Shown piece by piece: positions 17,552 through 26,941 of a stretch of DNA of 64,000 nucleotides. How positions within the stretch are numbered: position 1 is the first letter of the stretch; the number at the start of each line of letters is the position of its first letter. The translations under genes and the position numbers were made by a program. Under the pieces are notes generated by a model that saw nothing but the letters and a program-made list of their open reading frames with translations, was not told the DNA's origin and did no database searches. Source of the stretch: Aliiglaciecola lipolytica (GTDB taxonomy: Bacteria; Pseudomonadota; Gammaproteobacteria; Enterobacterales; Alteromonadaceae). Where the stretch lies: assembly GCF_018860635.1 (NCBI RefSeq), contig NZ_JAHKPT010000004.1:186001-250000 (forward strand). The letters run 5' to 3'.

Positions 17552-19435
17552 ATGAAATTATTCAAAATATGCATCACAACAGCAATGACACTTAACTTAG
17601 TGGCTTGTTTTAGTAATCCTCAAATGCCAGAGAGTAAGCAAGACGTTAAATTAGTAGTTCAACAACAAACTAATCAAGACGAAACGGCTGCATTTTTAGC
17701 CTTGATGGACAAACAAACTAAAGCGTTATTGCAGCGCACACCAACACTGGCGACAACCTTAGGTGTTTCGGAAGAATATTTCGGGGGGGGCTTTAACCAC
17801 AAACTTGCAGACTATTCCGTTGAAAATATTGCCAATTCAAAAGTTTTACGAGATTCAATGGAAGCTGAATTATTGAAAATTGACCGTTCACTATTAGTTG
17901 GAACTGCGGCAACGACTTATGATGTTTTAGCTAATGCCATTGCAATGACAAAACGATTTGAACCCTATGTATTCGGCGCATTTGATCCACTTTCAATTTA
18001 TACCCCCTATTCAATAACTCAGTTAACGGGTATACACATAGACTTACCAAGATCCCTTCAAACTGAACAGCCACTAAATAATAAAGCGGATGTAGAAAAC
18101 TATCTGACGAGATTGAGTTTGTTAGAAGAAGCGTTTACAGATATGGCTGATGTTGTGGGCTTAGATGCCAAACACGGTGTAATCCCACCTAAATTTGCCA
18201 TTGAAGGTGCGTTAAATGTGATCAATGGCATGACGAGTTCCATTCCCGCTGAAAACCCACTAGTAGTGGTGTTAGATAACCGTTTAAAATCGGTGGAAGG
18301 TATTAGTGATGCAGAGCGCGCAGACTATGTTAAACGTGCTCAAAAAATCACATTGGAAAAAGTCTATCCAGGTTATGCCAGACTTCACCAAGCACTTACT
18401 GCCACTTTAGCCTCAGCACAAAGTGAACCAGGTATTTGGGCGCTGCCCGATGGTGAAAAACGCTATGATTTAGCGCTGCAAAACTTTGGTGCTGGCGATT
18501 TGAACGCCGAACAAATTCATCAACTAGGGTTAAACGAAGTTGCACGCATTAAGGCTGAACTAGATTTACTCCTAAAGTCTGTCGGTTACTCGCAAGGCGA
18601 TGTTATCGAAAGAGTCATTAGCTTGTCAGAAGATCCTGCCAATTTATATCAAAATACCGATGAAGGGCGAAATACGTTGTTGAACGATCTCAACTTACAA
18701 ATGCGAGAAGTAGAATTATTACTGCCTAATATTCTTAACACCATTCCAAAGGCCGAAGTTGAAGTTCGTCGTATATCAATTTATGAACAAGACAACTCTC
18801 CTGGTGGTTATTATACCTCACCAAACCTAGACGGTTCTCGCCCAGGTATTTTTTGGATCAACTTAAAGGACACGGCTGACTGGCCAATCCTTTCGTTACC
18901 GACTTTGGTTTATCATGAAGCCAGCCCTGGTCACCACCTACAAGTGAGTATCGCTCAGGAAATTGACGATATGCCTATGATTCGGAATATGCTGTGGTTT
19001 AGCGCATATGGTGAAGGTTGGGCGCTCTATGCAGAATTACTTGCTAAAGAACTGGGCTTATACGATGACGATCCTCTAGGTGATATTGGTCGATTGCAAT
19101 CAGATCTTTTTAGGTCCGCTCGACTCGTGGTAGACACGGGAATCCATTACAAGAAGTGGAGTAGAGAACAGGCAATTGACTGGATGTACAAAAATACTGG
19201 GCAAAGTGTCGCATCCATAACCAGAGAAGTAGAGCGCTATGCTGTCATGCCAGGACAAGCGACCTCTTATAAATTGGGGCAAATTCGTATTCTTGAATTA
19301 CGTAAATTGGCTAAAGAAAAATTGGGAGATAAATTTTCTTTGCCAGAATTTAACGATCAAATACTTATCCATGGCGCGGTTAACTTAACTGTATTGACAG
19401 ATAATATACATGCATGGATAGATTCAAAAATCTAA
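17552..19435 (+). CDS. DUF885 family lipoprotein, putative metallopeptidase
   Basis: The 627-residue protein has a lipobox LVAC (C19) and the full DUF885 domain. The motif HEASPGHH at 455-462 (HExxPGHH) is the family hallmark and resembles a zinc site; SAYGEGWALYAELL near 487 supplies the probable third ligand glutamate. Similar secreted proteins are often annotated as peptidases, but the substrate is not established. It follows the M14/M20 pair by 86 bases with its own GGGAAG ribosome-binding site and may belong to the same peptide-degrading group. Confidence 0.82.
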   Translation: MKLFKICITTAMTLNLVACFSNPQMPESKQDVKLVVQQQTNQDETAAFLALMDKQTKALLQRTPTLATTLGVSEEYFGGGFNHKLADYSVENIANSKVLRDSMEAELLKIDRSLLVGTAATTYDVLANAIAMTKRFEPYVFGAFDPLSIYTPYSITQLTGIHIDLPRSLQTEQPLNNKADVENYLTRLSLLEEAFTDMADVVGLDAKHGVIPPKFAIEGALNVINGMTSSIPAENPLVVVLDNRLKSVEGISDAERADYVKRAQKITLEKVYPGYARLHQALTATLASAQSEPGIWALPDGEKRYDLALQNFGAGDLNAEQIHQLGLNEVARIKAELDLLLKSVGYSQGDVIERVISLSEDPANLYQNTDEGRNTLLNDLNLQMREVELLLPNILNTIPKAEVEVRRISIYEQDNSPGGYYTSPNLDGSRPGIFWINLKDTADWPILSLPTLVYHEASPGHHLQVSIAQEIDDMPMIRNMLWFSAYGEGWALYAELLAKELGLYDDDPLGDIGRLQSDLFRSARLVVDTGIHYKKWSREQAIDWMYKNTGQSVASITREVERYAVMPGQATSYKLGQIRILELRKLAKEKLGDKFSLPEFNDQILIHGAVNLTVLTDNIHAWIDSKI

Positions 19436-19732
19436 ATTTGTATATGCAAGAATTAAAATCTTGTATTGCTACTCGAAGAACATTGATCATTTCAGTTTGC
19501 TTGAAATGATCAATGGTATTCTAAATAAACACCTTTGTTCACACACCATCGAAAGCGAAACAATAAGAAAGGTTACTTTTATAGAAAAGCCCCCTTAGAA
19601 AATCAGTTTCAGATTTGACGGGATATGTGTGGGCGAAAAATTGCTTACCTCTATACTGGGTGATTAGCTCGGTCAATTAAAGTCGGTATGATTTTGTCTG
19701 CCCAGAAACACAATGGATTAAACAGAAAAACC
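19436..19732. other. Intergenic region with a 14-bp perfect inverted repeat
   Basis: The gap between the convergent DUF885 and TonB-receptor genes holds no gene. At 19481-19515, CATTGATCATTTCA and its exact complement enclose a 7-base loop. There is no T-run on the plus side and only TTCTTC on the minus side, so it is a poor canonical terminator, though it may still end the DUF885 transcript. Confidence 0.6.
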
Positions 19733-19768
19733 ATAAAAAAGTGGATACAGCATTCACTGTATCCACTT
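19733..19768 (-). terminator. Intrinsic terminator of the TonB-receptor gene
   Basis: AAGTGGATACAG and CTGTATCCACTT form a perfect 12-bp stem with a 6-base loop. On the minus strand the stem runs straight into TTTTTTATGG. It lies 58 bases past the stop of the receptor gene. Confidence 0.88.
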
Positions 19769-19825
19769 ATATTCTCGCGTTTCAATCTCATTTTGCTGTT
19801 CAGCAAAAGTCACTCATTGAAAAAA

Positions 19826-22360
19826 TTAGAAAGTAACTGAAACTTTACCGTAGACAAAACGGCCTGAGAAACCAAACGGTGAAAAGCCAGAGTATGGGAA
19901 CAATCGTGAAAAGGTGCTTACTTCATCGACTAATTCACGGGTAGTATCAGGGTATACATCAAACAAGTTATTTGCCCCTAAGGTAAGGGTTAGATTGTCG
20001 GATACGTCATAACTGACATCCAAGTCTGTCACCCATTTGTTAGGTAATACTTCATTTGTTGCCGGATCTGTTGATGGCTCTTGAGTTTCCCCATAACGAG
20101 TGGTTCGCAATGTGGCATGCCATTCATCCATACTCCAAACTGCACTTAGGTTAAGTTTGGTTTTAGGCGAGCCAACTTCAAAACGACGTAACTCTACATC
20201 TGAAAATAAGTTGTCTTGATCAAAGCCTGCACCGGCTAACACATCTGGCGGATCTATGATGTCGGTAACTTCGTTTTTATTGTAGTTAAAGCCCGCATTA
20301 AAGGCGATATCTCCCCAGTTTTGAATGTCAGTGTTATATGAAACCACTACATCCACACCTGAAGTTTCACTATCAATAGCGTTTAAAAAGAAGCGTGCAC
20401 GGTTAGCGCCTGTACCTGCTAACAAGGCTTCAATTTCCGCACCTGATAGGTTGTTAGATAACACGATACGATCATCAATTTTAATGTTGTAATAATCAAC
20501 AGACACACTCACGTTAGAATCAGGAGACCAGGTGATACCTGCTCCGTAGTTTACTGATTCTTCAGCATCTAGACCCGGCGAACCAAGGGCTATTGCGACA
20601 TCACTGCTAGGTGAGAAAGTACCGGTTTCGGTTGGTTCACCGTCAACAAAGACTGTCGCGATTGAGGTGAAATACTGTTGTTGTAGAGATGGCGCTCTAA
20701 ACCCCGTTGATACAGATGCGCGAAGTGCGATGTCTTCGGTAAGCGTATAACGGGTAGCGATTTTACCATTCACTGTTGAACCGAAATCAGAATAATCCTC
20801 ATAACGTGCAGCTACAGTCACGTTCAGGTCATCGGTTACATAGGCCTCTAAATCCACATACAAACTGATATTGTGGCGGCTGTTGTCACCAGCTGATTCA
20901 GGAGTAAACCCTGGGAATACTTGCGAGCCTGCTGCACCATCGAATTCACCTTGGATATAGGATGCTTCTTCACCGGCTTTAATTTCGTAACCTTCGTGGC
21001 GATACTCTGCGCCTAACGCTACGTTAACCCCACTGGCTAATCCATCTACGTCAACTTCTCGACTTAGGTCGATATTTAAAGTGAACTGGTCGTAAATTAG
21101 AGTTCCTGCATCAAATTCTGTCTGGCTAGTTGGCCCAAGAGATGTATTTAAACTATTGATTACCCCAAATTTAAATTCATCTTCACCGTAAACTGCTGAT
21201 ACATCATAATTCCAATCGCTCAAATCACCTTTTATACCAGTGGCCAATGAATAATCATTTATATCTGAAGTGATAATAGGTAAAAATCCATCTGGGTAAA
21301 TAGATTCAATATTGCGGCTATCTTGTGCTCTACGATAAAATCCACCGCCTTCACCTTCTCGGGTACTGTATGAGCCAAAGGCATATAATTCAGCTTCTGC
21401 ATTCAATGTTAGGCCGGCATTCACAAATACGGCCATATCTTCTACGTCACCATTACCAAAATTATGATTGTAGCGATCCCAGGTCAGTTCGCGAGGGTCG
21501 AGTGAACCGTCTTCCAAGCGCGCGTAGTTTTCGCGAGTATCGTAGTCAGAACGATTACTTGCACTGCGGTCGCGAAATTCAGCTGAAATATTAATAAAGC
21601 CGTCATCTCCAAGCTCTAAACCAATATTACCTCTTAGCGTCGTAGTTTGCCCATCAGTTAATTCGCGATCGCCGCCTTCAGTAAAGCTTAAATTACCGTC
21701 TTCACCAATGCCTACATCGTTTAAATCAGGAACGCCGTCCATAGTGGTTACGTTGGCACCATAGGTCACTGATGCTGAACCACCGCTGCTCGCACTTTTT
21801 AAAACAATATTGATGACACCGGCAATAGCATCGGAGCCGTACTGCGCAGCTGCGCCGTCTCTTAATACTTCAATACGTTCAATCGCATTAGCTGGTATTG
21901 CATTTAAATCAACAGCTGAGGAACCACGTCCTGTAGAGCCATTTAAATTAAGCAAAGCGTTAGAATGGCGACGCTTACCGTTAACCAAAACCAACGTGTG
22001 GTCAGGTGCTAGACCACGCAGTTGTGCAGGGCGAACGTGATCTGTGCCATCTGTTAATGAAGGCTGAGGAAAGTTAAAACTTGGCAGCAAACTGCCTAAG
22101 ATCATATTTGTTTCTGTTTGACCGGTTGTGTTGAGGGCATCGCCACCAATAATATCGATAGGAACTGGACTATCTTCCACTGTTCGTCCTAGACGACGAG
22201 AACCTATGACACTGATCTTTTCTACCGAATTATTCGCTGATTGATCTGACTGTTGCTGAGCAAAAGTGGGTGAGGCTGTAAAAATTGCTGTTGAAGCACT
22301 CATCATTAACGCGACTTTTAACCAATGTTCTTTGGCTTTGAATATAGGTGTTTTTTTCAT
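19826..22360 (-). CDS. TonB-dependent outer-membrane receptor
   Basis: The start at 22360 gives MKKTPIFKAKEHW with a long signal peptide ending ASPTFAQ, preceded by AGGACA; an upstream in-frame start would add 26 residues and bury the signal. The plug begins EKISVIGSRR, the TonB-box-like region, and contains LRGLAPDHTLVLVNGKRRH and ERIEVLRDGAAAQYGSDAIAGVINI. A 22-strand barrel follows, ending in VYGKVSVTF with the C-terminal phenylalanine. About 844 aa. The substrate is unknown; nearby secreted peptidases make peptides one possibility. It faces the peptidase genes convergently and has its own promoter region and terminator. Confidence 0.92.
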   Translation of the reverse strand: MKKTPIFKAKEHWLKVALMMSASTAIFTASPTFAQQQSDQSANNSVEKISVIGSRRLGRTVEDSPVPIDIIGGDALNTTGQTETNMILGSLLPSFNFPQPSLTDGTDHVRPAQLRGLAPDHTLVLVNGKRRHSNALLNLNGSTGRGSSAVDLNAIPANAIERIEVLRDGAAAQYGSDAIAGVINIVLKSASSGGSASVTYGANVTTMDGVPDLNDVGIGEDGNLSFTEGGDRELTDGQTTTLRGNIGLELGDDGFINISAEFRDRSASNRSDYDTRENYARLEDGSLDPRELTWDRYNHNFGNGDVEDMAVFVNAGLTLNAEAELYAFGSYSTREGEGGGFYRRAQDSRNIESIYPDGFLPIITSDINDYSLATGIKGDLSDWNYDVSAVYGEDEFKFGVINSLNTSLGPTSQTEFDAGTLIYDQFTLNIDLSREVDVDGLASGVNVALGAEYRHEGYEIKAGEEASYIQGEFDGAAGSQVFPGFTPESAGDNSRHNISLYVDLEAYVTDDLNVTVAARYEDYSDFGSTVNGKIATRYTLTEDIALRASVSTGFRAPSLQQQYFTSIATVFVDGEPTETGTFSPSSDVAIALGSPGLDAEESVNYGAGITWSPDSNVSVSVDYYNIKIDDRIVLSNNLSGAEIEALLAGTGANRARFFLNAIDSETSGVDVVVSYNTDIQNWGDIAFNAGFNYNKNEVTDIIDPPDVLAGAGFDQDNLFSDVELRRFEVGSPKTKLNLSAVWSMDEWHATLRTTRYGETQEPSTDPATNEVLPNKWVTDLDVSYDVSDNLTLTLGANNLFDVYPDTTRELVDEVSTFSRLFPYSGFSPFGFSGRFVYGKVSVTF

Positions 22361-22804
22361 GTATGTTATGTCCTGATGTTTAATATGAAATAACCCTGCG
22401 CTGTATTTTTGATATCTATTCTCTATTTTGAGGCTCAAATTATTATTATTGTGGCAGTGGTCGTTTATGATCTTAGACTGTTAAAATCTAACTGCAAATA
22501 CTTATTGCACTAAACGTCAAATCAGAGCGATTTTTATCTGTATTTTTCTCAAAATTTGACAAAGACTAATTTTTAACCAATTAAATCAACGGAATAACAT
22601 AAAGGTAAATGCAATGGGACATAAAGTGGCAGCGCAATATTGAGCATCAATAGTTGCAACTATTTATAAAAATATAGAAACTTAAATAGTAATTTTAGAG
22701 TGACTTTAGAATTACTTTAATGGCTGTCTGTTAGTTAGTCTCAAATTGAAACTGTTAGACAATGATTCTAATGACTAAATGATGTTAGCGAGTAATTCAC
22801 TGGG
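22361..22804 (-). promoter_or_regulatory. Upstream region of the TonB-receptor gene with palindromes
   Basis: This 444-base stretch has no gene. It contains a perfect 16-bp palindrome AATAGTTGCAACTATT (22649-22664), a possible operator, and an imperfect inverted repeat AGTAATTTTAGA/TTTAGAATTACT (about 22688-22715). The region is strongly AT-rich. A precise promoter cannot be fixed. Confidence 0.45.
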
Positions 22805-23275
22805 TTACCCCATGCAACATTTTTTATACTTTTTTCCGCTTCCACATAGACACTGATCATTTCGATTTAGCTGGACTTGACCGGTATCGTCTTTTATTTC
22901 TCCGTCAACATAGACCCAGTGTTCATTTTCTAACATAAAGTTAGATACTTCATGAAGTAAATAAAATGTCTTGTCCGAACGAGAATAAGCTTTAAATTCT
23001 ACAATGTTTTCACTTGGGCAATTAACAATCTCAAGGGACAGCCACTGTGTCTCATTGTCACTTTGCTGGAGATCTTTAATAGATAGGTTTTGGCGGGAGG
23101 CTTTAGCGTATGTATCTAAAATATATTGGTAATTATTTTTGGCATAGGCGCTATACCGTGAACGCATTAATTGTTCAGCAGTATCAGGGTATTTTGTTTT
23201 TGAAATAAAAGGTCTACAACAATTTTCAAAGGACTCGCCACTACAACAGGGGCATTCATGATTACTATTCAGCAC
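22805..23275 (-). CDS. ychJ: YchJ-family SEC-C motif protein
   Basis: This 156-residue protein has paired metal-binding SEC-C motifs at its two ends, CPCCSGESFENCC (residues 8-20) and CLCGSGKKYKKCC (about 142-154). Between them lies the NTF2-like YchJ domain with RSRYSAYAKNNYQYI. SEC-C motifs bind zinc, as in the SecA tail, but the function of YchJ is not known. It is transcribed alone; the next gene on the same strand is 171 bases upstream. Confidence 0.9.
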   Translation of the reverse strand: MLNSNHECPCCSGESFENCCRPFISKTKYPDTAEQLMRSRYSAYAKNNYQYILDTYAKASRQNLSIKDLQQSDNETQWLSLEIVNCPSENIVEFKAYSRSDKTFYLLHEVSNFMLENEHWVYVDGEIKDDTGQVQLNRNDQCLCGSGKKYKKCCMG

Positions 23276-23446
23276 AGCTTAAACAACTCTATGATATTCA
23301 GGTACATCTTAAATCTAATCTAGTATTGAGTAACAAACAATAGCTTACGAAAAACAACACTGTGAGTATTTGCGGTAAGCAAATGAGTCTCTTAGTATTA
23401 TCCCTCAACTTTTAATGCTTGACGCAAGCTCAGTGCGCCACAAACA

Positions 23447-23827
23447 TTAATGCCAAGGACCAATTATTAAATTATCTGGTAGCTTGGAGTCTAAGGTTAA
23501 ATTAATCAAGGTTATAAAGTTTTGCTCGCAAAGGGATTTAATTTTAGCTGTACGAATATCATCAACTGGCAGATTTTCTACAAATAAAACTGAACATTGA
23601 CCAGCAAGTACAATTTTCTCTAGCCAATTGAACAAAGTATCTTGTGCTGGTTTGTTTAATCGAATGGCCTTATCAAATTTACCTGAAAAGCTAACGCGGT
23701 CAGAAATTAAATACATCCACTTAGCATCAGATAGCTCGTTAAGACCATAATGAGCCATATAGTTTTGATAATGCAATTGATTATTGCTGGGTAAACATTG
23801 TTGTTGTGTTAAATCTACCTGTGCCAT
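23447..23827 (-). CDS. sulA: SulA-like SOS cell-division inhibitor
   Basis: The 126-residue protein resembles SulA in length and layout: a W-containing strand (KWMYLISD), an amphipathic helix, then LFNWLEKIVLAGQCSVLFVENLP and a C-terminal beta-alpha unit. SulA binds FtsZ and blocks division during DNA damage. Sequence identity to enterobacterial SulA is low by eye, so the strongest support is the cluster of LexA-type boxes just upstream of the ATG. A GAGG ribosome-binding site is 7 bases before the start. Unlike Pseudomonas, there is no lexA beside it here. Confidence 0.65.
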   Translation of the reverse strand: MAQVDLTQQQCLPSNNQLHYQNYMAHYGLNELSDAKWMYLISDRVSFSGKFDKAIRLNKPAQDTLFNWLEKIVLAGQCSVLFVENLPVDDIRTAKIKSLCEQNFITLINLTLDSKLPDNLIIGPWH

Positions 23828-23841
23828 GAACTACCTCAATA

Positions 23842-23893
23842 GTGTATTAATATACAGTGGTAGTATATACAGTAGTACTGTATATATGTTCAT
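23842..23893 (-). promoter_or_regulatory. Cluster of three LexA (SOS) boxes before the sulA-like gene
   Basis: The LexA consensus is CTG-N10-CAG with alternating TA inside. Three overlapping candidates are present: on the plus strand GTG-N10-CAG at 23842-23857, GTG-N10-CAG at 23857-23872, and CTG-N10-CAT at 23878-23893. Each has one perfect half and one base changed in the other half, and all have TATATA-like centres. They overlap the likely promoter region. Confidence 0.7.
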
Positions 23894-24513
23894 GCAAGTG
23901 TTTTTTTACATTTTTTAATCAATTGAATAAATTTTTGTTTCCGGAAAAACAACAGAAGCAACAATAAAGCCCAGTAAATTAAAGGTTGAAGGATGTCTGA
24001 CTTGACCGACCAAATGTAATGGAATGCGATTAAAATTGCTGCGATATACACAAAATTGTGAAGGGTTTGCCATGTTTTACCTAATTTACGCTGGGCCCAT
24101 GTAGTGGAGGTCATTGTGAGTAATAACAAAATGACAAAAGCAATAAACCCAACTGTTATGTAGGGGCGTTTTATGATTTCCGAAATAACAAGTTGCCAAG
24201 CTAGTTGTAGTTCAAAAAGTATATAACTCAGGAAATGCGTTAAGGCATACACAAACGCATAAAGCCCGATCAACCTGCGCACTCTAATTAATGCAGCTAT
24301 CCTGAATCGTTTTGCTAAGGGCGACACAAGAAGTGAAATCAGCAGCAAATTAAAGGCGCTAATACCGGTAAAATGCAGAAGCTCTTTAACTGGATCTCCG
24401 CCAAGCTGATCAATAAAGCCTTGATAAAAAGCCCAAATTAAAGGCACTAATGCAGCCAGGTGAATTGCCACTTTTAGCCAAAATATACGTCTATTGGTTA
24501 ATTTTAATTTCAC
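23890..24513 (-). CDS. msrQ: Heme-binding membrane subunit MsrQ
   Basis: MsrQ is a six-helix inner-membrane b-type cytochrome that passes electrons from the quinone pool or flavin to MsrP. The 207-residue protein has hydrophobic segments at about 12-30, 46-64, 80-98, 115-133, 147-165 and 173-190, with histidines in YALTHFLSY, LHNFVYIAA and FHYIW as probable heme ligands. The start is GTG. It lies 11 bases after msrP. Its first bases overlap part of the LexA-box region of the neighbouring sulA-like gene only at the 3' end. Confidence 0.9.
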   Translation of the reverse strand: MKLKLTNRRIFWLKVAIHLAALVPLIWAFYQGFIDQLGGDPVKELLHFTGISAFNLLLISLLVSPLAKRFRIAALIRVRRLIGLYAFVYALTHFLSYILFELQLAWQLVISEIIKRPYITVGFIAFVILLLLTMTSTTWAQRKLGKTWQTLHNFVYIAAILIAFHYIWSVKSDILQPLIYWALLLLLLFFRKQKFIQLIKKCKKTLA

Positions 24514-24524
24514 TTAAACATCAC

Positions 24525-25526
24525 TTAAAAGAACTGTCTTAGATCCATACCTTTATAGAGATGGCTAACTTCGTCATAGCCATTGAATGGTAAAGTTGGC
24601 GTACGGGTTTGATTAAATAAACCACCACTAGTAATTCTTCGCTCACTTGCCTGACTCCAACGGGGATGAGAAACGGCTGGATTCACATTCGCATAAAACC
24701 CGTATTCGTTGGCCGCTAGCTTTTGCCATGTGGTTGGCGGTTGCTTGTCGGTCAACTTGATTCGTACGATAGATTTGATACTTTTAAAGCCGTATTTCCA
24801 TGGCACTACGAGTCTAATTGGTGCACCGTTTTGTGGTGGTAAGGTTTCACCGTATAGCCCAACCGATAATAACGCTAATGGATGTAATGCTTCGTCCATT
24901 CGTAAACCTTCAACATAAGGAAAATCAATTCCGCCGCCAATAAAGCGACTTTTTTGACCAGGCATTTGTTTAGGATCATCTAAGGTTTCAAAGGCGACAT
25001 ATTTAGCAGAACTAAGGGGATTAGCAAGCTTGATCAAACTAGCTAAAGGAAAACCTATCCACGGTATGACCATTGACCAAGCTTCAACGCACCTAAGACG
25101 GTAAATTCGTTCTTCCAGTGGAAATAGTTTAGTCAGAGCATCGTAATCTAGGGTGATTGGCTTTTCGACCAAGCCATCTACGCTTAACGTCCAAGGTTCA
25201 ACTTTGAATTTTTGGGCATTTTCCTTAGGATCCGATTTAGCGGTTCCAAATTCATAAAAATTATTATGAGAGGTAACTTTGTCCAATGGTGTCAGTGTTT
25301 CTGAAGTACTAAACTGAGTCGATTTAGTAAATGACAAGGGCTTGGTTTCGAATCCTTCTTGATCATTAGAAAACCAACCTAATGCGCGGGCGGGTTGGCT
25401 AGCAAGTAGGGCACTTGTGCCTAAAAATCCCATTGCCTTCAACATGCTTCTGCGCTGCTGATAAATTGCTTTGGGTGTTACCTGACTTTCAGATTCATCA
25501 CTATTTTTGGGAATTTTTATTAACAT
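24525..25526 (-). CDS. msrP: Periplasmic methionine sulfoxide reductase catalytic subunit MsrP
   Basis: MsrP is a molybdopterin enzyme that repairs oxidised methionine in periplasmic proteins. A Tat signal ([12 protein letters not shown], residues about 24-35, cut near ARA) precedes a sulfite-oxidase-type domain with the molybdenum-ligating cysteine in RLRCVEAW (about residue 145). NNFYEFG and [17 protein letters not shown] are diagnostic for MsrP. Length is 333 aa. It forms the two-gene msrPQ operon. With msrC at 48.4 kb the window encodes two separate methionine sulfoxide repair systems. Confidence 0.94.
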   Translation of the reverse strand: MLIKIPKNSDESESQVTPKAIYQQRRSMLKAMGFLGTSALLASQPARALGWFSNDQEGFETKPLSFTKSTQFSTSETLTPLDKVTSHNNFYEFGTAKSDPKENAQKFKVEPWTLSVDGLVEKPITLDYDALTKLFPLEERIYRLRCVEAWSMVIPWIGFPLASLIKLANPLSSAKYVAFETLDDPKQMPGQKSRFIGGGIDFPYVEGLRMDEALHPLALLSVGLYGETLPPQNGAPIRLVVPWKYGFKSIKSIVRIKLTDKQPPTTWQKLAANEYGFYANVNPAVSHPRWSQASERRITSGGLFNQTRTPTLPFNGYDEVSHLYKGMDLRQFF

Positions 25527-25621
25527 TAACCATCCAATATATTCAAACTACGCTTCGCTTATACGTATAGAAAGAAGAATTGGATAAAAAGTTGCAATGT
25601 TTTTAATAAAAAGACAATTGT

Positions 25622-26941
25622 TTAACCGCTAAATTGATCGTTAATGCTGCCAGACTTGGGTAAAAACAAAGTGCTGTAGAGTTTAGATGCAAAACCATCG
25701 GTCATGCCAGATATGTAATCTGCAATAACCCGGTTTCCATTATTTTCTAACTCTGCTGCTCGCCATCGAACTCTTGTGTTCTCTGGTAATAGCCGAGCTG
25801 GATCGGACTGAATGGCCTCAAACAGTTCCATCACAATCTGTTGTCCTTTATATTCTATTAATTGAATATCCGGCTTACGAATAACGCGGTTAAATACAAA
25901 TGTCTTGAACAATCCTAACGCCTTATGACAAGAGATAGGGAACGCCGCGTCATACGCTAATAGGGGTTCATCAAAGTGTTCTGTTTTGGGAACGATCTCG
26001 ATGGAGGTGATAAACGCGTTTACTAACGCACCAATGGCGTCTTTACGTTGATGGTGATATTCACTAAATAGTTTGTTAGTGATTGAATCTATATTTTCAG
26101 ATAAAACGAAATCCGTTAAATCTTTAATTTTTGCAGTAACTTCTTGTTGGAATTGCTCACGGTGAATGATTCCCATGACAATAGCATCTTCAAGATCGTG
26201 AATACCGTAGGCGATATCATCAGCCAATTCCATTATGGAGCAATCAAATGTTTTGAAGCGTGTTTTACTGTGTTTATCGTCAAACTGATTAAAGACTACA
26301 AATTTATTTTTATCGTTCTCAGACAATGGCTCTAACAGCCAATTAAACATTTCCGTATCACAAGTGTATAAACCCTTGGGTGGATGCCATAGATCGGCTT
26401 TAACTTGGCGATGAGGCACTTGATCTGTTTCGATCCGCTGATTGGTAAGATTATCGATAAAGTTGGGATACTTAACTAAACCTAACATAGTGCGACGACT
26501 CAGATTCATGCCATGTTCTAATGTGTATGGTTCTAATTTTCCGACAATTCTAAAGGTTTGCCCATTGCCTTCAAAACCACCATGTTTGTACATTTTATAA
26601 TGTAACGCCACTTCGCCACCATGCCCAAAGGGTGGGTGTCCAATGTCATGGGCCAAACAGAGTGCTTCGATTAGCTGTTCATTTACATCAAGTTGCTGGG
26701 TAAGTTCTGGGTATTTATTGCGGAGTTGTGCTGTTATGCCCTGACCAATTTGTGATGCTTCTAGCGAGTGAGTTAATCGCGTTCGATAAAAATCACTCAT
26801 GCCCACACCTAAAACTTGGGTTTTAGCCTGTAAACGTCTAAATGCAGCAGAATGTAATATTCTCGCTTTGTCTCGTTGATAGGGATTTCGATGATCGCCT
26901 GTGCGAATAGATTGATTTGATTCTCTTCTTTGGGTCCACAT
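25622..26941 (-). CDS. Deoxyguanosinetriphosphate triphosphohydrolase-like protein (HD domain)
   Basis: This 439-residue HD-domain protein belongs to the dGTPase type 2 family, which cleaves dNTPs to nucleosides and triphosphate. TRLTHSLEASQIG (about 52-64) gives the first histidine, HDIGHPPFGHGGE (about 94-106) the HD pair, and ELADDIAYGIHDLED (about 212) the last aspartate. It is shorter than E. coli Dgt (505 aa). Such enzymes regulate the dNTP pool and some defend against phage; no defence neighbours are visible here. Confidence 0.88.
   Translation of the reverse strand: MWTQRRESNQSIRTGDHRNPYQRDKARILHSAAFRRLQAKTQVLGVGMSDFYRTRLTHSLEASQIGQGITAQLRNKYPELTQQLDVNEQLIEALCLAHDIGHPPFGHGGEVALHYKMYKHGGFEGNGQTFRIVGKLEPYTLEHGMNLSRRTMLGLVKYPNFIDNLTNQRIETDQVPHRQVKADLWHPPKGLYTCDTEMFNWLLEPLSENDKNKFVVFNQFDDKHSKTRFKTFDCSIMELADDIAYGIHDLEDAIVMGIIHREQFQQEVTAKIKDLTDFVLSENIDSITNKLFSEYHHQRKDAIGALVNAFITSIEIVPKTEHFDEPLLAYDAAFPISCHKALGLFKTFVFNRVIRKPDIQLIEYKGQQIVMELFEAIQSDPARLLPENTRVRWRAAELENNGNRVIADYISGMTDGFASKLYSTLFLPKSGSINDQFSG

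Noticed and set aside
25622-26941. Anti-phage defence island around the dGTPase
   Set aside because: Neighbours are msrPQ and a two-component system; no defence, integrase or mobile genes are visible, so a housekeeping dNTP role is simpler.
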